Shown here: one piece after another, positions 42,361-51,504 of the stretch
Numbering within the stretch: the first letter of the stretch is position 1
How the letters are laid out: the number at the start of each line of letters is the position of its first letter
NCBI RefSeq assembly: GCF_029626145.1
Contig: NZ_JARUBJ010000002.1
Coordinates: 4,747,501 to 4,811,500 of the forward strand
Length of the DNA: 64,000 nt
Direction: 5' to 3'
DNA from: Micromonospora sp. WMMD961
GTDB lineage: Bacteria > Actinomycetota > Actinomycetes > Mycobacteriales > Micromonosporaceae
Notes under the pieces: model-generated
The model's input: only the letters and a program-made list of their open reading frames with translations
The model's database searches: none
Told to the model about the DNA's origin: nothing
Position numbers and translations under genes: made by a program

Positions 42361-44340
42361 ATGGCCGATCAGATCGACCTCGCTCGCCTGCGTGAAGTGC
42401 TCGACGGACCGTGGGCGACAGTCCGCAACGCGCACCGGAAGCACCTCGACGCGCGTTTCCTCCCGGTGTACGGCGAGACCGGTGACCAGGCACGGGAGCG
42501 GATCACCCGGTTGCTCACCGAACTCCCCGCCGAGTTGGGGATCGCGTCGGCCTTCCCCACCGAGTACGGCGGCAGCTCCGACGTCGGCGGCTCGATCATC
42601 GCCAGCGAGATGCTGGCCCAGGTCGACCTGTCGCTGATGGTCAAGGCGGGCGTGCAGTGGGGCCTGTTCGGCGGCGCGGTCGCCGCCCTCGGCACCCGAC
42701 GGCACCACGAGGCCTATCTGCGGGACATCATCTCCGGCACTGTCTTCGGCTGCTTCGCGATGACCGAGACCGGTCACGGCTCCGACGTCCAACAGCTGCG
42801 CACCACCTGCACGTACGACCCGCAGACGCAAACCTTCGACCTGCACACGCCACACGAGGCGGCCCGGAAGGACTACATCGGCAACGCCGCCCGGGACGGT
42901 CGGATGGCGGTGGTGTTCGCGCAGCTGATCACCGCCGGACGTCGGCACGGCGTACACGCGTGGCTGGTGCCGATCCGCGACGCGCAGGGCAACCCACTGC
43001 CCGGCGTGAGCATCGGTGACGCCGGGCCCAAGGCCGGCCTGCTCGGCGTGGACAACGGGCGGCTCACCTTCGACCACGTACAGGTGCCGCGGGACATGCT
43101 GCTGGACCGCTACGGTCAGGTCGCACAGGACGGCACGTACTCCAGCCCGATCGAGAACGACTCCCGGCGCTTCTTCACCATGCTCGGCACCCTGGTCCGC
43201 GGCCGGGTGAGCGTGGGCGGCGCCGCGTCGGCGGCCACGAAGTCGGCGCTGACCATCGCGGTGCGCTACGGCGACATCCGCCGGCAGTTCGGCACGCCCG
43301 ACGCGGAGCGGGAGGTACTGCTCAACGACTACCTGGCTCACCAGCGCAAGCTGCTGCCCGCCCTGGCCACCACGTACGCGCTGCACTTCGCCCAGACGGA
43401 GCTGGTCGCCGCGCTCGACGAGGTGCAGGGCGGTGCCGGGCCGGTCGACGAACACCGGCAACGGGAACTGGAGTCCCGGGCCGCCGGTCTCAAGGCCGCG
43501 CAGACCTGGCACGCGACCCGCACCATCCAGATGTGCCGCGAGGCGTGCGGCGGCGCCGGCTACCTCGCCGAGAACCGCCTACCCAGCCTCAAGGCCGACA
43601 CCGACGTCTTCACCACCTTCGAGGGCGACAACACGGTGCTGCTGCAACTGGTGGCCAAGGGGCTGCTCACCGGCCACCGGGACGCCTTCGGCTCGCTGGA
43701 CGGCTGGGGGCGCGCCTCATTCGTCGCCGAGCAGGTCCGCGAGATGGTGCTCGAACGCACCGCCGCACGCTCGCTCATCGAGCGGCTGATCAGCGCCGTG
43801 CCCGGTCGCGACGAGGAGGTCGCCGTCACCGATCGCGGCTGGCAGCTCAAGGCCTTCGAGGACCGCGAGAGGCACCTCCTCGACGGCGCGGTCCGCCGGC
43901 TGCGCAACGGCGCGGCCACCAAGGAGGACCGGCCCTTCGACATCTTCAACGACGTCCAGGACCACGTCCTGACCGTCGCCGCCGCGCACATCGACCGGGT
44001 CACCCTGGAGGCGTTCGTCGCCGGCATCGAAGACACCGCCGATCCGGCGGTCCGGGCGCTGCTCTCCCGCGTCTGCGACCTGTACGCGCTCAGCGTCATC
44101 GAGGCCAACAGGGGATGGTTCCTGGAGCACGGCCGGCTCACACCGGCCCGCTCGAAGGCGGTCACCGGCGTCGTGAACGGATTGCTCAAGGAGCTACGCC
44201 CGCACATGCGGACGCTCGTCGACGGCTTCGCCATCCCGGACTCGTGGCTGCACGCCGCGATCCTGCGGGAGGAACCCCGCCGGCAGGAGACCACGACCAC
44301 CCACGACGCCGCCGGTGATCCGCAGGCAGTCCCCGCGTAG
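42361..44340 (+). CDS. Acyl-CoA dehydrogenase/oxidase-family flavoenzyme
   Basis: 659 residues, the length of acyl-CoA oxidases rather than the ~380 of plain dehydrogenases. FAD-binding signature GCFAMTETGHGSDVQQLRTT, beta-domain, helix with RYGDIRRQFG, and the catalytic-type loop FTTFEGDNTVLLQLVAKGLL with the expected glutamate. A second C-terminal helical domain (about 450-640) is like the ACOX domain. AGGGGGGACC precedes the ATG. It would oxidise an acyl-CoA at C2-C3 with FAD; the next electron acceptor (oxygen or ETF) is not certain. No beta-oxidation genes are adjacent. Confidence 0.88.
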   Translation: MADQIDLARLREVLDGPWATVRNAHRKHLDARFLPVYGETGDQARERITRLLTELPAELGIASAFPTEYGGSSDVGGSIIASEMLAQVDLSLMVKAGVQWGLFGGAVAALGTRRHHEAYLRDIISGTVFGCFAMTETGHGSDVQQLRTTCTYDPQTQTFDLHTPHEAARKDYIGNAARDGRMAVVFAQLITAGRRHGVHAWLVPIRDAQGNPLPGVSIGDAGPKAGLLGVDNGRLTFDHVQVPRDMLLDRYGQVAQDGTYSSPIENDSRRFFTMLGTLVRGRVSVGGAASAATKSALTIAVRYGDIRRQFGTPDAEREVLLNDYLAHQRKLLPALATTYALHFAQTELVAALDEVQGGAGPVDEHRQRELESRAAGLKAAQTWHATRTIQMCREACGGAGYLAENRLPSLKADTDVFTTFEGDNTVLLQLVAKGLLTGHRDAFGSLDGWGRASFVAEQVREMVLERTAARSLIERLISAVPGRDEEVAVTDRGWQLKAFEDRERHLLDGAVRRLRNGAATKEDRPFDIFNDVQDHVLTVAAAHIDRVTLEAFVAGIEDTADPAVRALLSRVCDLYALSVIEANRGWFLEHGRLTPARSKAVTGVVNGLLKELRPHMRTLVDGFAIPDSWLHAAILREEPRRQETTTTHDAAGDPQAVPA

Positions 44341-44390
44341 GAAGCACTACTCCTGCGCCGCTGGCGTCGGGGACGTTGTTCAGCAGCTGG

Positions 44391-45944
44391 CTAGTTGCCG
44401 GCCGGGGTCGCGGACGGCGCAGCCGGGTTCACTGGTGTTGTGTCGTCGACCACCTTGCGGTTGAGGCTCACCTGCGCGGTGCCGGCGCCGCCGACCTGAA
44501 TGTCGTCGTACGCCTGGAGCCGGTGATCCGCGCCGAGGTAGAGCACCGACATGACCAGCGGCATCGGTTCGTCACCTTCGAGTCCGCGCAACCCCGCCCC
44601 GCCAGTGGAGCCCTGCACTGCCAGCCGGGTGGTGACCGGGCCGGTTGGCGGGAGCGTCGTCACCTTTCGCTGGTGCGTGTGGCCGGCCAGGACGAGCGGC
44701 GTGGCACCGTTGAGCGCGGTCGCCGATGCGGGGTCGTGCACCAGTGCGATGTCCACCGGTGCGCCCAGCGAGCGGATCGTCGCGGCGAGCTGGGCGCCCG
44801 TGCTCTCGACGGTCGCCGCTGGTTCCTCCCAGGGCCCCGCCTCGGTCTCCTGCTTGTCGGGCGTGAACCGGGGGTCGCCGATGCCGGCGATCGTCACTCC
44901 GGCGATCGTCGTGACGGAGTCGTCCAGGACGACCGCGTTCGGCTGGCTGGCCACCGCCGCGGCGGTTCGGGGTGAGTCGTGGTTGCCCCGGATGTAGACG
45001 TAGGGCGCGTCGAGCTGGCCGATCATGGACACGTACGAGGTCTCGGGTTCGCTGCCCCAGTCGGTGATGTCTCCGGTGTCGATGACGAGGTCGATGTCGT
45101 ACTGCTCGACCACGGTTCTGATCATTGGCCAGGCAGCGGGATTCAGGTGCAGGTCCGAGACGTGCAGGATCCGGGTGGTGTCCGGTGCTGCCTGGTAGAT
45201 CGGCAGGGTCGACACGGTCGTGTACAGCTCGCCGACGTTGCCGACGAGGCGTTGGAGTTGCTCGGCGTAGCGGTTGTAGTCATCGGCGATCCGTTGCGCG
45301 TCACCGATCAGCGCCGGGGCGTTGACCAGCAGGCCCTCGTATCGGGGTTCGGCCAGCGCCTGCGGTCGTACCGTCAGGGCGGCCGTGCCGAGGGTGCCGC
45401 CGGTGACCAGTAGCGCGAGACCGCCCGACCAGGCCACGTGGCGCACGGATCGAAACGTCAGCCCCGCGAGCAGCATGGACGCGAGGACCGACACGCCGAG
45501 CGTACGAAGTCCGAGGCGGGCCAGGGCGTCCCGGAGGTCCTCAGGTGCAGTGGCACCGGCGTGGGCGAGGCCTGCGGGGTTGTCGAGCAGAGCCTCGGTG
45601 CGTCGCTGGTCGAGTGAGTCGAGGCGGACGGTCAGTCGCGCCGGGCCGTCGTGGCTGTCGAGGAAGAGCGACCCCAACGGGGGTATGGCGATCTCTGTGC
45701 CGCCGTCCGTCGACGGGGTCAGCTGGAAGACGACCCGGAAGGGCCCGACGTCACTGGCGCCTCTGGCACCGAGGAGGGTGCCGATCGTGATGCCGGCGGC
45801 GGTGATGGCGACCAGCGCGACCGCCGCCAGGACACGGCGTGTCCACGGCGAGCGCATGATCTGACGCGGCCGAGCGGCCGCGTGCCGGAGGCGTTCGACC
45901 AGGGCGGTGCGACGCGGAGCCGCGGCGTCCGGGGGCGGAGTCAC
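44391..45944 (-). CDS. Membrane-anchored metallophosphoesterase
   Basis: 517 residues. One membrane segment near residue 40 (VLAAVALVAITAAGITIGTL) and two near 150-195. The C-terminal domain is a calcineurin-like phosphoesterase: ILHVSDLHLNP (D-x-H), VIDTGDITDWG, IRGNHDSP, LVHDP and LAGHTHQRKV, supplying all ligands of a di-metal centre. The active site faces outwards if the three helices are counted. Last gene of the K+ channel-phosphatase-STAS operon, 42 bases after the STAS gene. Substrate unknown. Confidence 0.87.
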   Translation of the reverse strand: MTPPPDAAAPRRTALVERLRHAAARPRQIMRSPWTRRVLAAVALVAITAAGITIGTLLGARGASDVGPFRVVFQLTPSTDGGTEIAIPPLGSLFLDSHDGPARLTVRLDSLDQRRTEALLDNPAGLAHAGATAPEDLRDALARLGLRTLGVSVLASMLLAGLTFRSVRHVAWSGGLALLVTGGTLGTAALTVRPQALAEPRYEGLLVNAPALIGDAQRIADDYNRYAEQLQRLVGNVGELYTTVSTLPIYQAAPDTTRILHVSDLHLNPAAWPMIRTVVEQYDIDLVIDTGDITDWGSEPETSYVSMIGQLDAPYVYIRGNHDSPRTAAAVASQPNAVVLDDSVTTIAGVTIAGIGDPRFTPDKQETEAGPWEEPAATVESTGAQLAATIRSLGAPVDIALVHDPASATALNGATPLVLAGHTHQRKVTTLPPTGPVTTRLAVQGSTGGAGLRGLEGDEPMPLVMSVLYLGADHRLQAYDDIQVGGAGTAQVSLNRKVVDDTTPVNPAAPSATPAGN

Positions 45945-45986
45945 GAGAGGATCCGATCTGTGGGATAGCCGAGGGGACGGCGGGGG

Positions 45987-46325
45987 TCAGTTCGAGGTGG
46001 CGGCCTGGTCTTCGGCCCCTCCGCTCAACAGGCCGAGCAGTCCGGCGGCGAAGAGCTGACGCCGGACGACATGCGCGAGGTTCTCCAGCCGCAGGATGCC
46101 GCCCCGCACGGCGACGGCGCGTTGGCACGCCACGAGCGTTCCCATACCGGTGGAGTCGATGAAGGTGAGACCGACGACATCGAGGATGACGTCTCGCACC
46201 GCGTCGGACGCCAACGCCGCAATGACCGCGTCGTGTACGAATCCGCTCGTCGCGAGGTCCATCTCCCCGGCCAGCCGGATACGGGTGACGGGCCCCACCT
46301 GCACCGTGTCGACTGTCAACTCCAC
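45987..46325 (-). CDS. STAS-domain anti-sigma factor antagonist
   Basis: 112 residues. VTRIRLAGEMDLATSGFVHD at the start, and the phosphorylation-site region VILDVVGLTFIDSTGMGTLV, where the serine of IDSTG is conserved. The end, LENLAHVVRRQLFAAGLLGL, matches the last helix. It is 127 bases downstream of the PP2C phosphatase gene, so the usual pairing (phosphatase dephosphorylates STAS protein, which then binds an RsbW-type kinase) is likely. Confidence 0.87.
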   Translation of the reverse strand: MELTVDTVQVGPVTRIRLAGEMDLATSGFVHDAVIAALASDAVRDVILDVVGLTFIDSTGMGTLVACQRAVAVRGGILRLENLAHVVRRQLFAAGLLGLLSGGAEDQAATSN

Positions 46326-46452
46326 GCACGACTCCTAACCGTGGCAGTGGCAGGTGAAACATGCATGGATGCAATGAACTGTCTTCGCGGACCAGCGTAT
46401 CCACTGATGGGAGCCGCGTACAAGATCGCCAAGCGCGGGGCGGCTTCGTCGC

Positions 46453-47580
46453 TCACCGGACCGTGGGCCGGCGCTCGGCCAGCAGAAGGGCGATGTCGTC
46501 GTGTGGTTCGCCGCCCACGTGCCGGTGCACGGCGTCCCAGACCGCGTCGAGGCACCTGTCCACCGACGGCTCGGCCAGACACACCCGCAACGCCGGCATC
46601 GGGAAGAAGCGCCGTTCGCTGTCACGTGCCTCGAGCAGGCCGTCGGTGAGCATCAGCAGCCGGTCACCGACGGCCCAACGGACCACGTTCTCCGGTGTCC
46701 GAGGCCCACCCAGACCCAATGGTCGATCCGGCGGAGACACCGTCAGCTCCTTCAGCTCTCCGGAGGAGTCCCGCAGGATCGGCGCGGGGTGACCGCAGTT
46801 GACGGTCCGGATCTCGCCCCCGCGTAGCTCGACCAGAACGGCGGTGACGAACGTCGCGCCCCGGGCGGCAGGCGGCTCCCGAGCCACGAGATCATCCAGG
46901 TCGCGCGCCACCTGTGTCAGGTCGGGCCGGACGATCGCCGACTGCCGGAACGCCCCCGCCACCGCCGAGGCCAGCCGCACTGCGGCAAGTCCCTTGCCGC
47001 AGACGTCACCGACGATGATCCGCAGCCGGTCCTGGTCGGCCACCACCTCGTACAGGTCACCGCCCACGCCAGCCTCCTCGTAGGCCGAGACATACCGGGC
47101 GGCCAGCTGCACCCCCGCGGCATGCCGCGGCGGTTGGCGCAGGATCGCGGCCTGTGTGATCCGCACGATCTCGGCCATCCGGCGCAGACGCTCCTCCCGT
47201 CCCGTTCGAGCCCGCGCGACGTACACCGCCATCAGGCTGACCGTGATGACCACCGCCACCCGGAGCAGGTGGTCGAGACTGCCGAGCATCCCGCTGGGTA
47301 GCCCGGCGCCCACTGCTGCCGTGGTCGCGGTGGCCGACACCACGGCGGTGCGGCGCGGGCTTTCGACGGCGGCGGCGAACAGCGGGGCGAGGGCCAGAAA
47401 GCCGATGAGTACGGCATGGGTGCCCGCCACGACGTCGACCAGCAGGACCATGGCGATGAATCCGACGGCCAGCCGCACCCCGAGCCAGCGAGTCCACCTG
47501 CCCGGTGCCACGTCGGCGACGGAGGCACGGTTGGGCGGCTCCCTGCCCTCGCTGCGCTCAACCGGAGGGCTGGGCCGCAT
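46453..47580 (-). CDS. PP2C-type SpoIIE/RsbU phosphatase with membrane sensor
   Basis: 375 residues. Four hydrophobic segments occupy residues 25-125, then a linker. The phosphatase domain carries the family motifs GVGGDLYEVVADQDRLRIIV, GDVCGKGLAAVRLAS, MLTDGLLEARD and HDDIALLLAERR, including the metal-binding aspartates. The ATG at 47580 overlaps the K+ channel gene by 23 bases. It should dephosphorylate a STAS protein, most simply the one 127 bases downstream, in response to an envelope signal. Confidence 0.9.
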   Translation of the reverse strand: MRPSPPVERSEGREPPNRASVADVAPGRWTRWLGVRLAVGFIAMVLLVDVVAGTHAVLIGFLALAPLFAAAVESPRRTAVVSATATTAAVGAGLPSGMLGSLDHLLRVAVVITVSLMAVYVARARTGREERLRRMAEIVRITQAAILRQPPRHAAGVQLAARYVSAYEEAGVGGDLYEVVADQDRLRIIVGDVCGKGLAAVRLASAVAGAFRQSAIVRPDLTQVARDLDDLVAREPPAARGATFVTAVLVELRGGEIRTVNCGHPAPILRDSSGELKELTVSPPDRPLGLGGPRTPENVVRWAVGDRLLMLTDGLLEARDSERRFFPMPALRVCLAEPSVDRCLDAVWDAVHRHVGGEPHDDIALLLAERRPTVR

Positions 47581-48349
47581 GGCTCCGCCGATCCGGATCG
47601 TCGCCCGTCGGCGATGCCTCTGGATCGAGCTGTCGACGTAGCGCCTCGATCTCCGCGCGCAGGGTGGCGATGTCATCGGCGGTCGCCGCCGCGGTGCCGC
47701 CCGTTTGGGAGACCCGATCCACGATCCAGGTTGCCAGTGAGCCGGTGACGAAACCGATCAGGCCGATCCCGCCGATCATGAGCCCCAGGGCGACGAACCG
47801 ACCCGTCCCGGTGACCGGGTAGTGATCACCGTAGCCGACGGTCGTGATGGTCACCGTCGCCCACCACAGGGCGTCGTCGAACGACACGATGTTGCTGTCG
47901 GCCGCGGACCGCTCGGCGTCCAGCACCGCCAGCGCGGATACCAGCACCAGCAGCATGGTGGTGGCACCCACGTAGACGGCGAGCCGGCCACGTGCCCACG
48001 ACTCCGCGCGTCTGCTCAGGCTCAGCACCACGGTGATCAGCCGCAGGGCACGCAGCGGGCGCAGGACGGGGAGCACCAGAACTGCGAGGTCGAAGAGGTG
48101 GTCCCGCAGGAAACGCCGCCGGGCTCTGGTCAGGCTCAGCCGCGCCAGGAAGTCGACCCAGAACGTCAGCCAGATGAGGACAGTCGTCGCCTCGCACACC
48201 CGGAGCCAGGATTCCGCCAGGTCGGGCCACAGGATCGGTGCCGCGTAGACCACGAGAAACAGAACCGACAGGGCGGTCAGCGGGAGTGCGGTGAGCCGCT
48301 CCCAGCGCGCGGCCCGATTCGCGGGAAGCGCTTCGGTCCTCACCTGCAT
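47558..48349 (-). CDS. Voltage-gated-type K+ channel
   Basis: 263 residues from ATG 48349 (ATG 48364 would add five). Six membrane segments are visible, with an S4-like positively charged segment RPLRALRLITVVLSLSRRAE and the selectivity filter TITTVGYGDHYPVTG. A C-terminal coiled coil follows (DIATLRAEIEALRRQLDPEA). This matches the KvAP-like bacterial channel architecture. First gene of the operon with phosphatase, STAS and phosphoesterase; the grouping suggests that ion flux or membrane potential is coupled to the partner-switch signalling. Confidence 0.9.
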   Translation of the reverse strand: MQVRTEALPANRAARWERLTALPLTALSVLFLVVYAAPILWPDLAESWLRVCEATTVLIWLTFWVDFLARLSLTRARRRFLRDHLFDLAVLVLPVLRPLRALRLITVVLSLSRRAESWARGRLAVYVGATTMLLVLVSALAVLDAERSAADSNIVSFDDALWWATVTITTVGYGDHYPVTGTGRFVALGLMIGGIGLIGFVTGSLATWIVDRVSQTGGTAAATADDIATLRAEIEALRRQLDPEASPTGDDPDRRSHAAQPSG

Positions 48350-48374
48350 GAACGGCCCACCCATCGATTATGCG

Positions 48375-48386
48375 TGCACCCGTGCA
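48375..48386. promoter_or_regulatory. Inverted repeat between K+ channel and marR genes
   Basis: TGCAC-CC-GTGCA is a perfect 5-2-5 dyad in the 48-base space between the divergent starts. A MarR-family dimer would bind such a site and control both directions. Confidence 0.6.
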
Positions 48387-48397
48387 ATCATTTCCGG

Positions 48398-48946
48398 GTG
48401 AAACTGTACGTGGAAGGCGGCACCGCGTCGACCGCAGCTGACGATCAACTGGTCGACGGCCTGTCTGCGCTGGCCCGCACCCTGGTGGGAATCACCGCCC
48501 GAACCCTGGGGTCGGTGGCCGCCGAGGTCACCCTGCCGCAGTACCGGACACTGGTCATTCTCGCGTCACGCGCACCGCTGCGCACCGTGGATCTGGCGTC
48601 CCTGTTGGGCGTGCACCCGTCGACGGCGACGAGAACGTGCAATCGCCTGGTACGCCGGGAATTGGTGGTCCGCCGTCAACAACCCGACGACCGGCGGGTC
48701 GCCTGGTTGAGCCTCACCGAGGGCGGCAAGACGCTCGTGGGCGATGTGATGCGACGCCGCACCGCCGAAATCCGACGTCTGCTGAACGTCGCCGACTCCG
48801 GACGCCAGCGGACGCCCGCCGAGCTGATCAATGCTCTGGTGATCGCCGCCGGAGAGCCGACGGAGGAGCTGTGGTGGCGGCACTGGGAACAGTCAGCGTC
48901 GGCTCGTGACGACGGGAGTCACCGAACAGGTACCGTTCAACCCTGA
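48398..48946 (+). CDS. MarR-family transcriptional regulator
   Basis: 182 residues. Helices AARTLGSVAAEVTLPQYRT LVILAS, the recognition helix VHPSTATRTCNRLVRRELVV and the wing RRQQPDDRRVAWLSLTEGGK are typical of MarR. The GTG at 48398 fits the N-terminus KLYVEGG; the ribosome site is weak, so translation may be leaderless or nearly so. Divergent from the K+ channel gene across a short dyad, and likely to control it. Confidence 0.87.
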   Translation: MKLYVEGGTASTAADDQLVDGLSALARTLVGITARTLGSVAAEVTLPQYRTLVILASRAPLRTVDLASLLGVHPSTATRTCNRLVRRELVVRRQQPDDRRVAWLSLTEGGKTLVGDVMRRRTAEIRRLLNVADSGRQRTPAELINALVIAAGEPTEELWWRHWEQSASARDDGSHRTGTVQP

Positions 48947-49016
48947 CGTTACCTGCAGTCATGCAGGTATCTTGGCTTACCTTGACGGCGTCGGCTCAGG
49001 GAGGTGGCAGAGGCCC

Positions 49017-49373
49017 GTGTTCAGCATCCGGTCCTCCGGCGCGGGGCTCGCGCCGCGGACCCTCCACCTCTCCGGGGAACTGGACATGGCCGTCTCCGGC
49101 CATCTACGCGAAGCGGTCGCGCGCACACTCGCGGAGACCTCGACGCAGTGGCTGATTGTCGATCTTCAGCACACCACACTGATCGACTCCGGTGCAGTAA
49201 AGGAGTTCGTCGACGTGCACCGGCTCGCCGCCCGGCAGGGACGGGTCCTGATCCTGCGCAACGCCAACGGCATCGTCGCCGAGGTGCTCAGGGTGACCGG
49301 GGTGGCGACCACGCTCGGGCTTCCCGCCAACCGGCCGACCGGCACGATCTACGGTTCGCCGACCGGCAGATGA
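49017..49373 (+). CDS. STAS-domain anti-sigma factor antagonist
   Basis: 118 residues. APRTLHLSGELDMAVSGHLR begins the fold, and LIVDLQHTTLIDSGAVKEFV holds the phosphorylation-site serine (IDSG). The GTG at 49017 has AGAGG upstream; the frame is open from 48906 but that part is not STAS-like. Stop-start overlap ATGA with the STAS-HATPase gene, so antagonist and kinase are coupled. Confidence 0.82.
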   Translation: MFSIRSSGAGLAPRTLHLSGELDMAVSGHLREAVARTLAETSTQWLIVDLQHTTLIDSGAVKEFVDVHRLAARQGRVLILRNANGIVAEVLRVTGVATTLGLPANRPTGTIYGSPTGR

Positions 49374-50191
49374 TTGCCGTGCCACGAATGAGATGGACCA
49401 TCCTGCGCGACTTCGAGCGTGGTAGCACCCGGATCACCCTCGCCGGCGGCCTCACCCCAGAAGTGGAACCACACCTTGCGGCCCTGCTGCGCGCGGGTTC
49501 CCTGGACGCCCCGCTGACCCTCGTGGTCGACCTCGACACGATCACGACGTCGGACGTCGCCCCGATCGGCACGTTCCTCGCCCGGTGGGCCACCGACCGC
49601 CGCTCCGACGGACCGGAGCTGAAGCTGTCGGCCAATCCGCTGACTCCCCCGGGACGCCTGCTCCGCGCCACACTCGGTCAGCACGCGATCCTCGGGAGGG
49701 CTCTGCTCGAACACCCCGCCAAAAGTGCACCGGTCTCTCCGTACCGCGCGCACCTGCGACTGCCCGCCGACGCGCAGTCGCCCGCCGCGGCCCGCAGGCT
49801 CGTCGCCCGGCAGTGTCATGCCTGGGGCTGGCAGGCGGTGGCCGACCGAGCGATGGTCATCGCGTCGGAACTGGTCAGCAACGCCGTCCAACACGCCGGC
49901 ACCGACATGGACATCACCGTCTCCGGCGCGGCCGGCTCGCTGAGGATCAGCGTCCGGGACCGCGAGGGCGAAACACCCGACTCCGCCACCCCGACCCTCC
50001 CTCGCCAGGTCACCGAAGGTGGTCGCGGCCTGCCGATCATCGCCGCCCTCACCACCAACTGGGGCTTCTTCCCCTTCGGCGACGGCAAGACCGTCTGGGC
50101 CGCGATCGACGGCCCCAACGGATCAACCGTCAGCGGACGCGCTGTCCCGATCTCGCCGGCCGCGCCGCAACGGCCGATGGACCCGGTGTAG
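49370..50191 (+). CDS. STAS-HATPase fusion, RsbW/anti-sigma kinase type
   Basis: 273 residues. The first ~120 (ILRDFERGSTRITLAGGLTP ... LTLVVDLDTITTSDVAPIGT) are a degenerate STAS-like domain. The second half is a GHKL ATPase of the RsbW class: N-box VIASELVSNAVQHAG, VRDREGETP, and G-box GGRGLPIIAALTTNWG. It would phosphorylate a STAS antagonist and sequester a sigma factor. Its last 69 bases overlap the convergent CPA1 antiporter gene. Confidence 0.82.
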   Translation: MIAVPRMRWTILRDFERGSTRITLAGGLTPEVEPHLAALLRAGSLDAPLTLVVDLDTITTSDVAPIGTFLARWATDRRSDGPELKLSANPLTPPGRLLRATLGQHAILGRALLEHPAKSAPVSPYRAHLRLPADAQSPAAARRLVARQCHAWGWQAVADRAMVIASELVSNAVQHAGTDMDITVSGAAGSLRISVRDREGETPDSATPTLPRQVTEGGRGLPIIAALTTNWGFFPFGDGKTVWAAIDGPNGSTVSGRAVPISPAAPQRPMDPV

Positions 50192-51370
50192 CACGCCGAA
50201 CCAGGCGGGCGCCTCGCGCGACTCGTCGAACGCTCGCGCTATCACCACGTCGGTCGACGAGTGCAGCAAGATGGAGATCACGATTGTCAGGGCCACGAGG
50301 TGGAACACCTCGTCGCCGGCGGCAATACCAGACTCCAGGACCAGCAGCCCGTAGACGACGGAGGCGAAGCCCTTCGGCCCGAACCACATCGCCGCGGCCT
50401 GTTCCCGGACACCGAGCCCGGAGCGCAGGAACGAGATCCACAACGCGACCGGGCGGGCCACGAAGATGGCCAGCACCGCGAATGCCCAGCCGGCCCACGA
50501 GATCTCGCCCAGGAACCGCACCGAGATCAGCGCGCCGAAGACCAGCAGTGCGGCGAGTTTCAGCAGCTCGGCGATGTTCTCCCCGAAATGCTCGAAGGCA
50601 GCCCGTTCCCTCGGCCCGAAGGTGGCCACGGTGATCCCGGCGGCGAACGCCGCCAGGAACAGATTTCCATGCGTGATCTTGCCCAATGCCAATACCAGCA
50701 ACCCGATCGCCACCCCGTTGAGCGGCGCGTACGCGGCGGACGCCGCAAGCCAACGGGTCCGCTCCAGAACGATTGCCAGCAGTGGCACCAGCACACCAAT
50801 GAGCAGGCCCATCGCAAGTTCGCTGGCAATCTTTCCCAGGTGCAGGTCGTCCGAGCCGGCGGCCAGAGCCAGCAGCAGCACCACGAACGGGAGGGCCAGC
50901 CCGTCGTTGACGCCGGACTCCACGTTGAGTAGATGCCGTAGGCGGGCCGGTACCTTGTCATTACCCACCAGCGCCGCCGCGAACACCGGGTCGGTGGGGG
51001 CCAGGATCGCGCCGATCAGCAGCGCCTCCGGCCAGCCCAGGCCAGCCACGAAGTGGGCCAACAGCGCCGTGATCAGCAGGGTGAGTGGCAGGCCCCAACC
51101 CAGCGCCCGGCCGGGTAGCCGCCATGCCGAACGCAGATCCGCCCACCCGACCCGCATCCCATCGGTGAACAGCACCGCGAACAGGGCGAGCTCCGCGAGC
51201 TGCGCCACGATGGGGGAACCGGAGTGCAGGTGCAGCAGCCCGGTGGTGTCCTCGCCGAGGATGAACCCGGCAACCAGGAACAGCGCCGCAGTGGACAGGA
51301 TGGTGCGGTGAGCCAGCGCCGAGAGCAGCACCGCCACCAGGAGGACAACGGAAAACGACAACAACAGCAT
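50123..51370 (-). CDS. CPA1-family cation:proton antiporter
   Basis: 415 residues, about twelve membrane segments. Family motifs: FILGEDTTGLLH, GAILAPTDPVFAAALVGNDK (the DP of the unwound helix), and HLLNVESGVNDGLALPFVVL with the ND pair that binds Na+ in NhaP-type exchangers. GPKGFASVVYGLLVLESG near the end is also typical. It is unrelated to NhaA at the left. The C-terminal tail is basic and hydrophilic and lies over the convergent STAS-HATPase gene. Confidence 0.9.
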   Translation of the reverse strand: MLLLSFSVVLLVAVLLSALAHRTILSTAALFLVAGFILGEDTTGLLHLHSGSPIVAQLAELALFAVLFTDGMRVGWADLRSAWRLPGRALGWGLPLTLLITALLAHFVAGLGWPEALLIGAILAPTDPVFAAALVGNDKVPARLRHLLNVESGVNDGLALPFVVLLLALAAGSDDLHLGKIASELAMGLLIGVLVPLLAIVLERTRWLAASAAYAPLNGVAIGLLVLALGKITHGNLFLAAFAAGITVATFGPRERAAFEHFGENIAELLKLAALLVFGALISVRFLGEISWAGWAFAVLAIFVARPVALWISFLRSGLGVREQAAAMWFGPKGFASVVYGLLVLESGIAAGDEVFHLVALTIVISILLHSSTDVVIARAFDESREAPAWFGVLHRVHRPLRRGRRDRDSASADG

Positions 51371-51504
51371 CGGTCACGCTCCACAGATGTGTGTCATCAC
51401 GATGCCGACCAGACCTCGCGGCGCCCACTGAACCCGAACGATCATAGCGTCGGGGGTGCGCGGCCCCGAGTGACCATCAGGGAGCGGTGTCAGCACCCGT
51501 GGGC

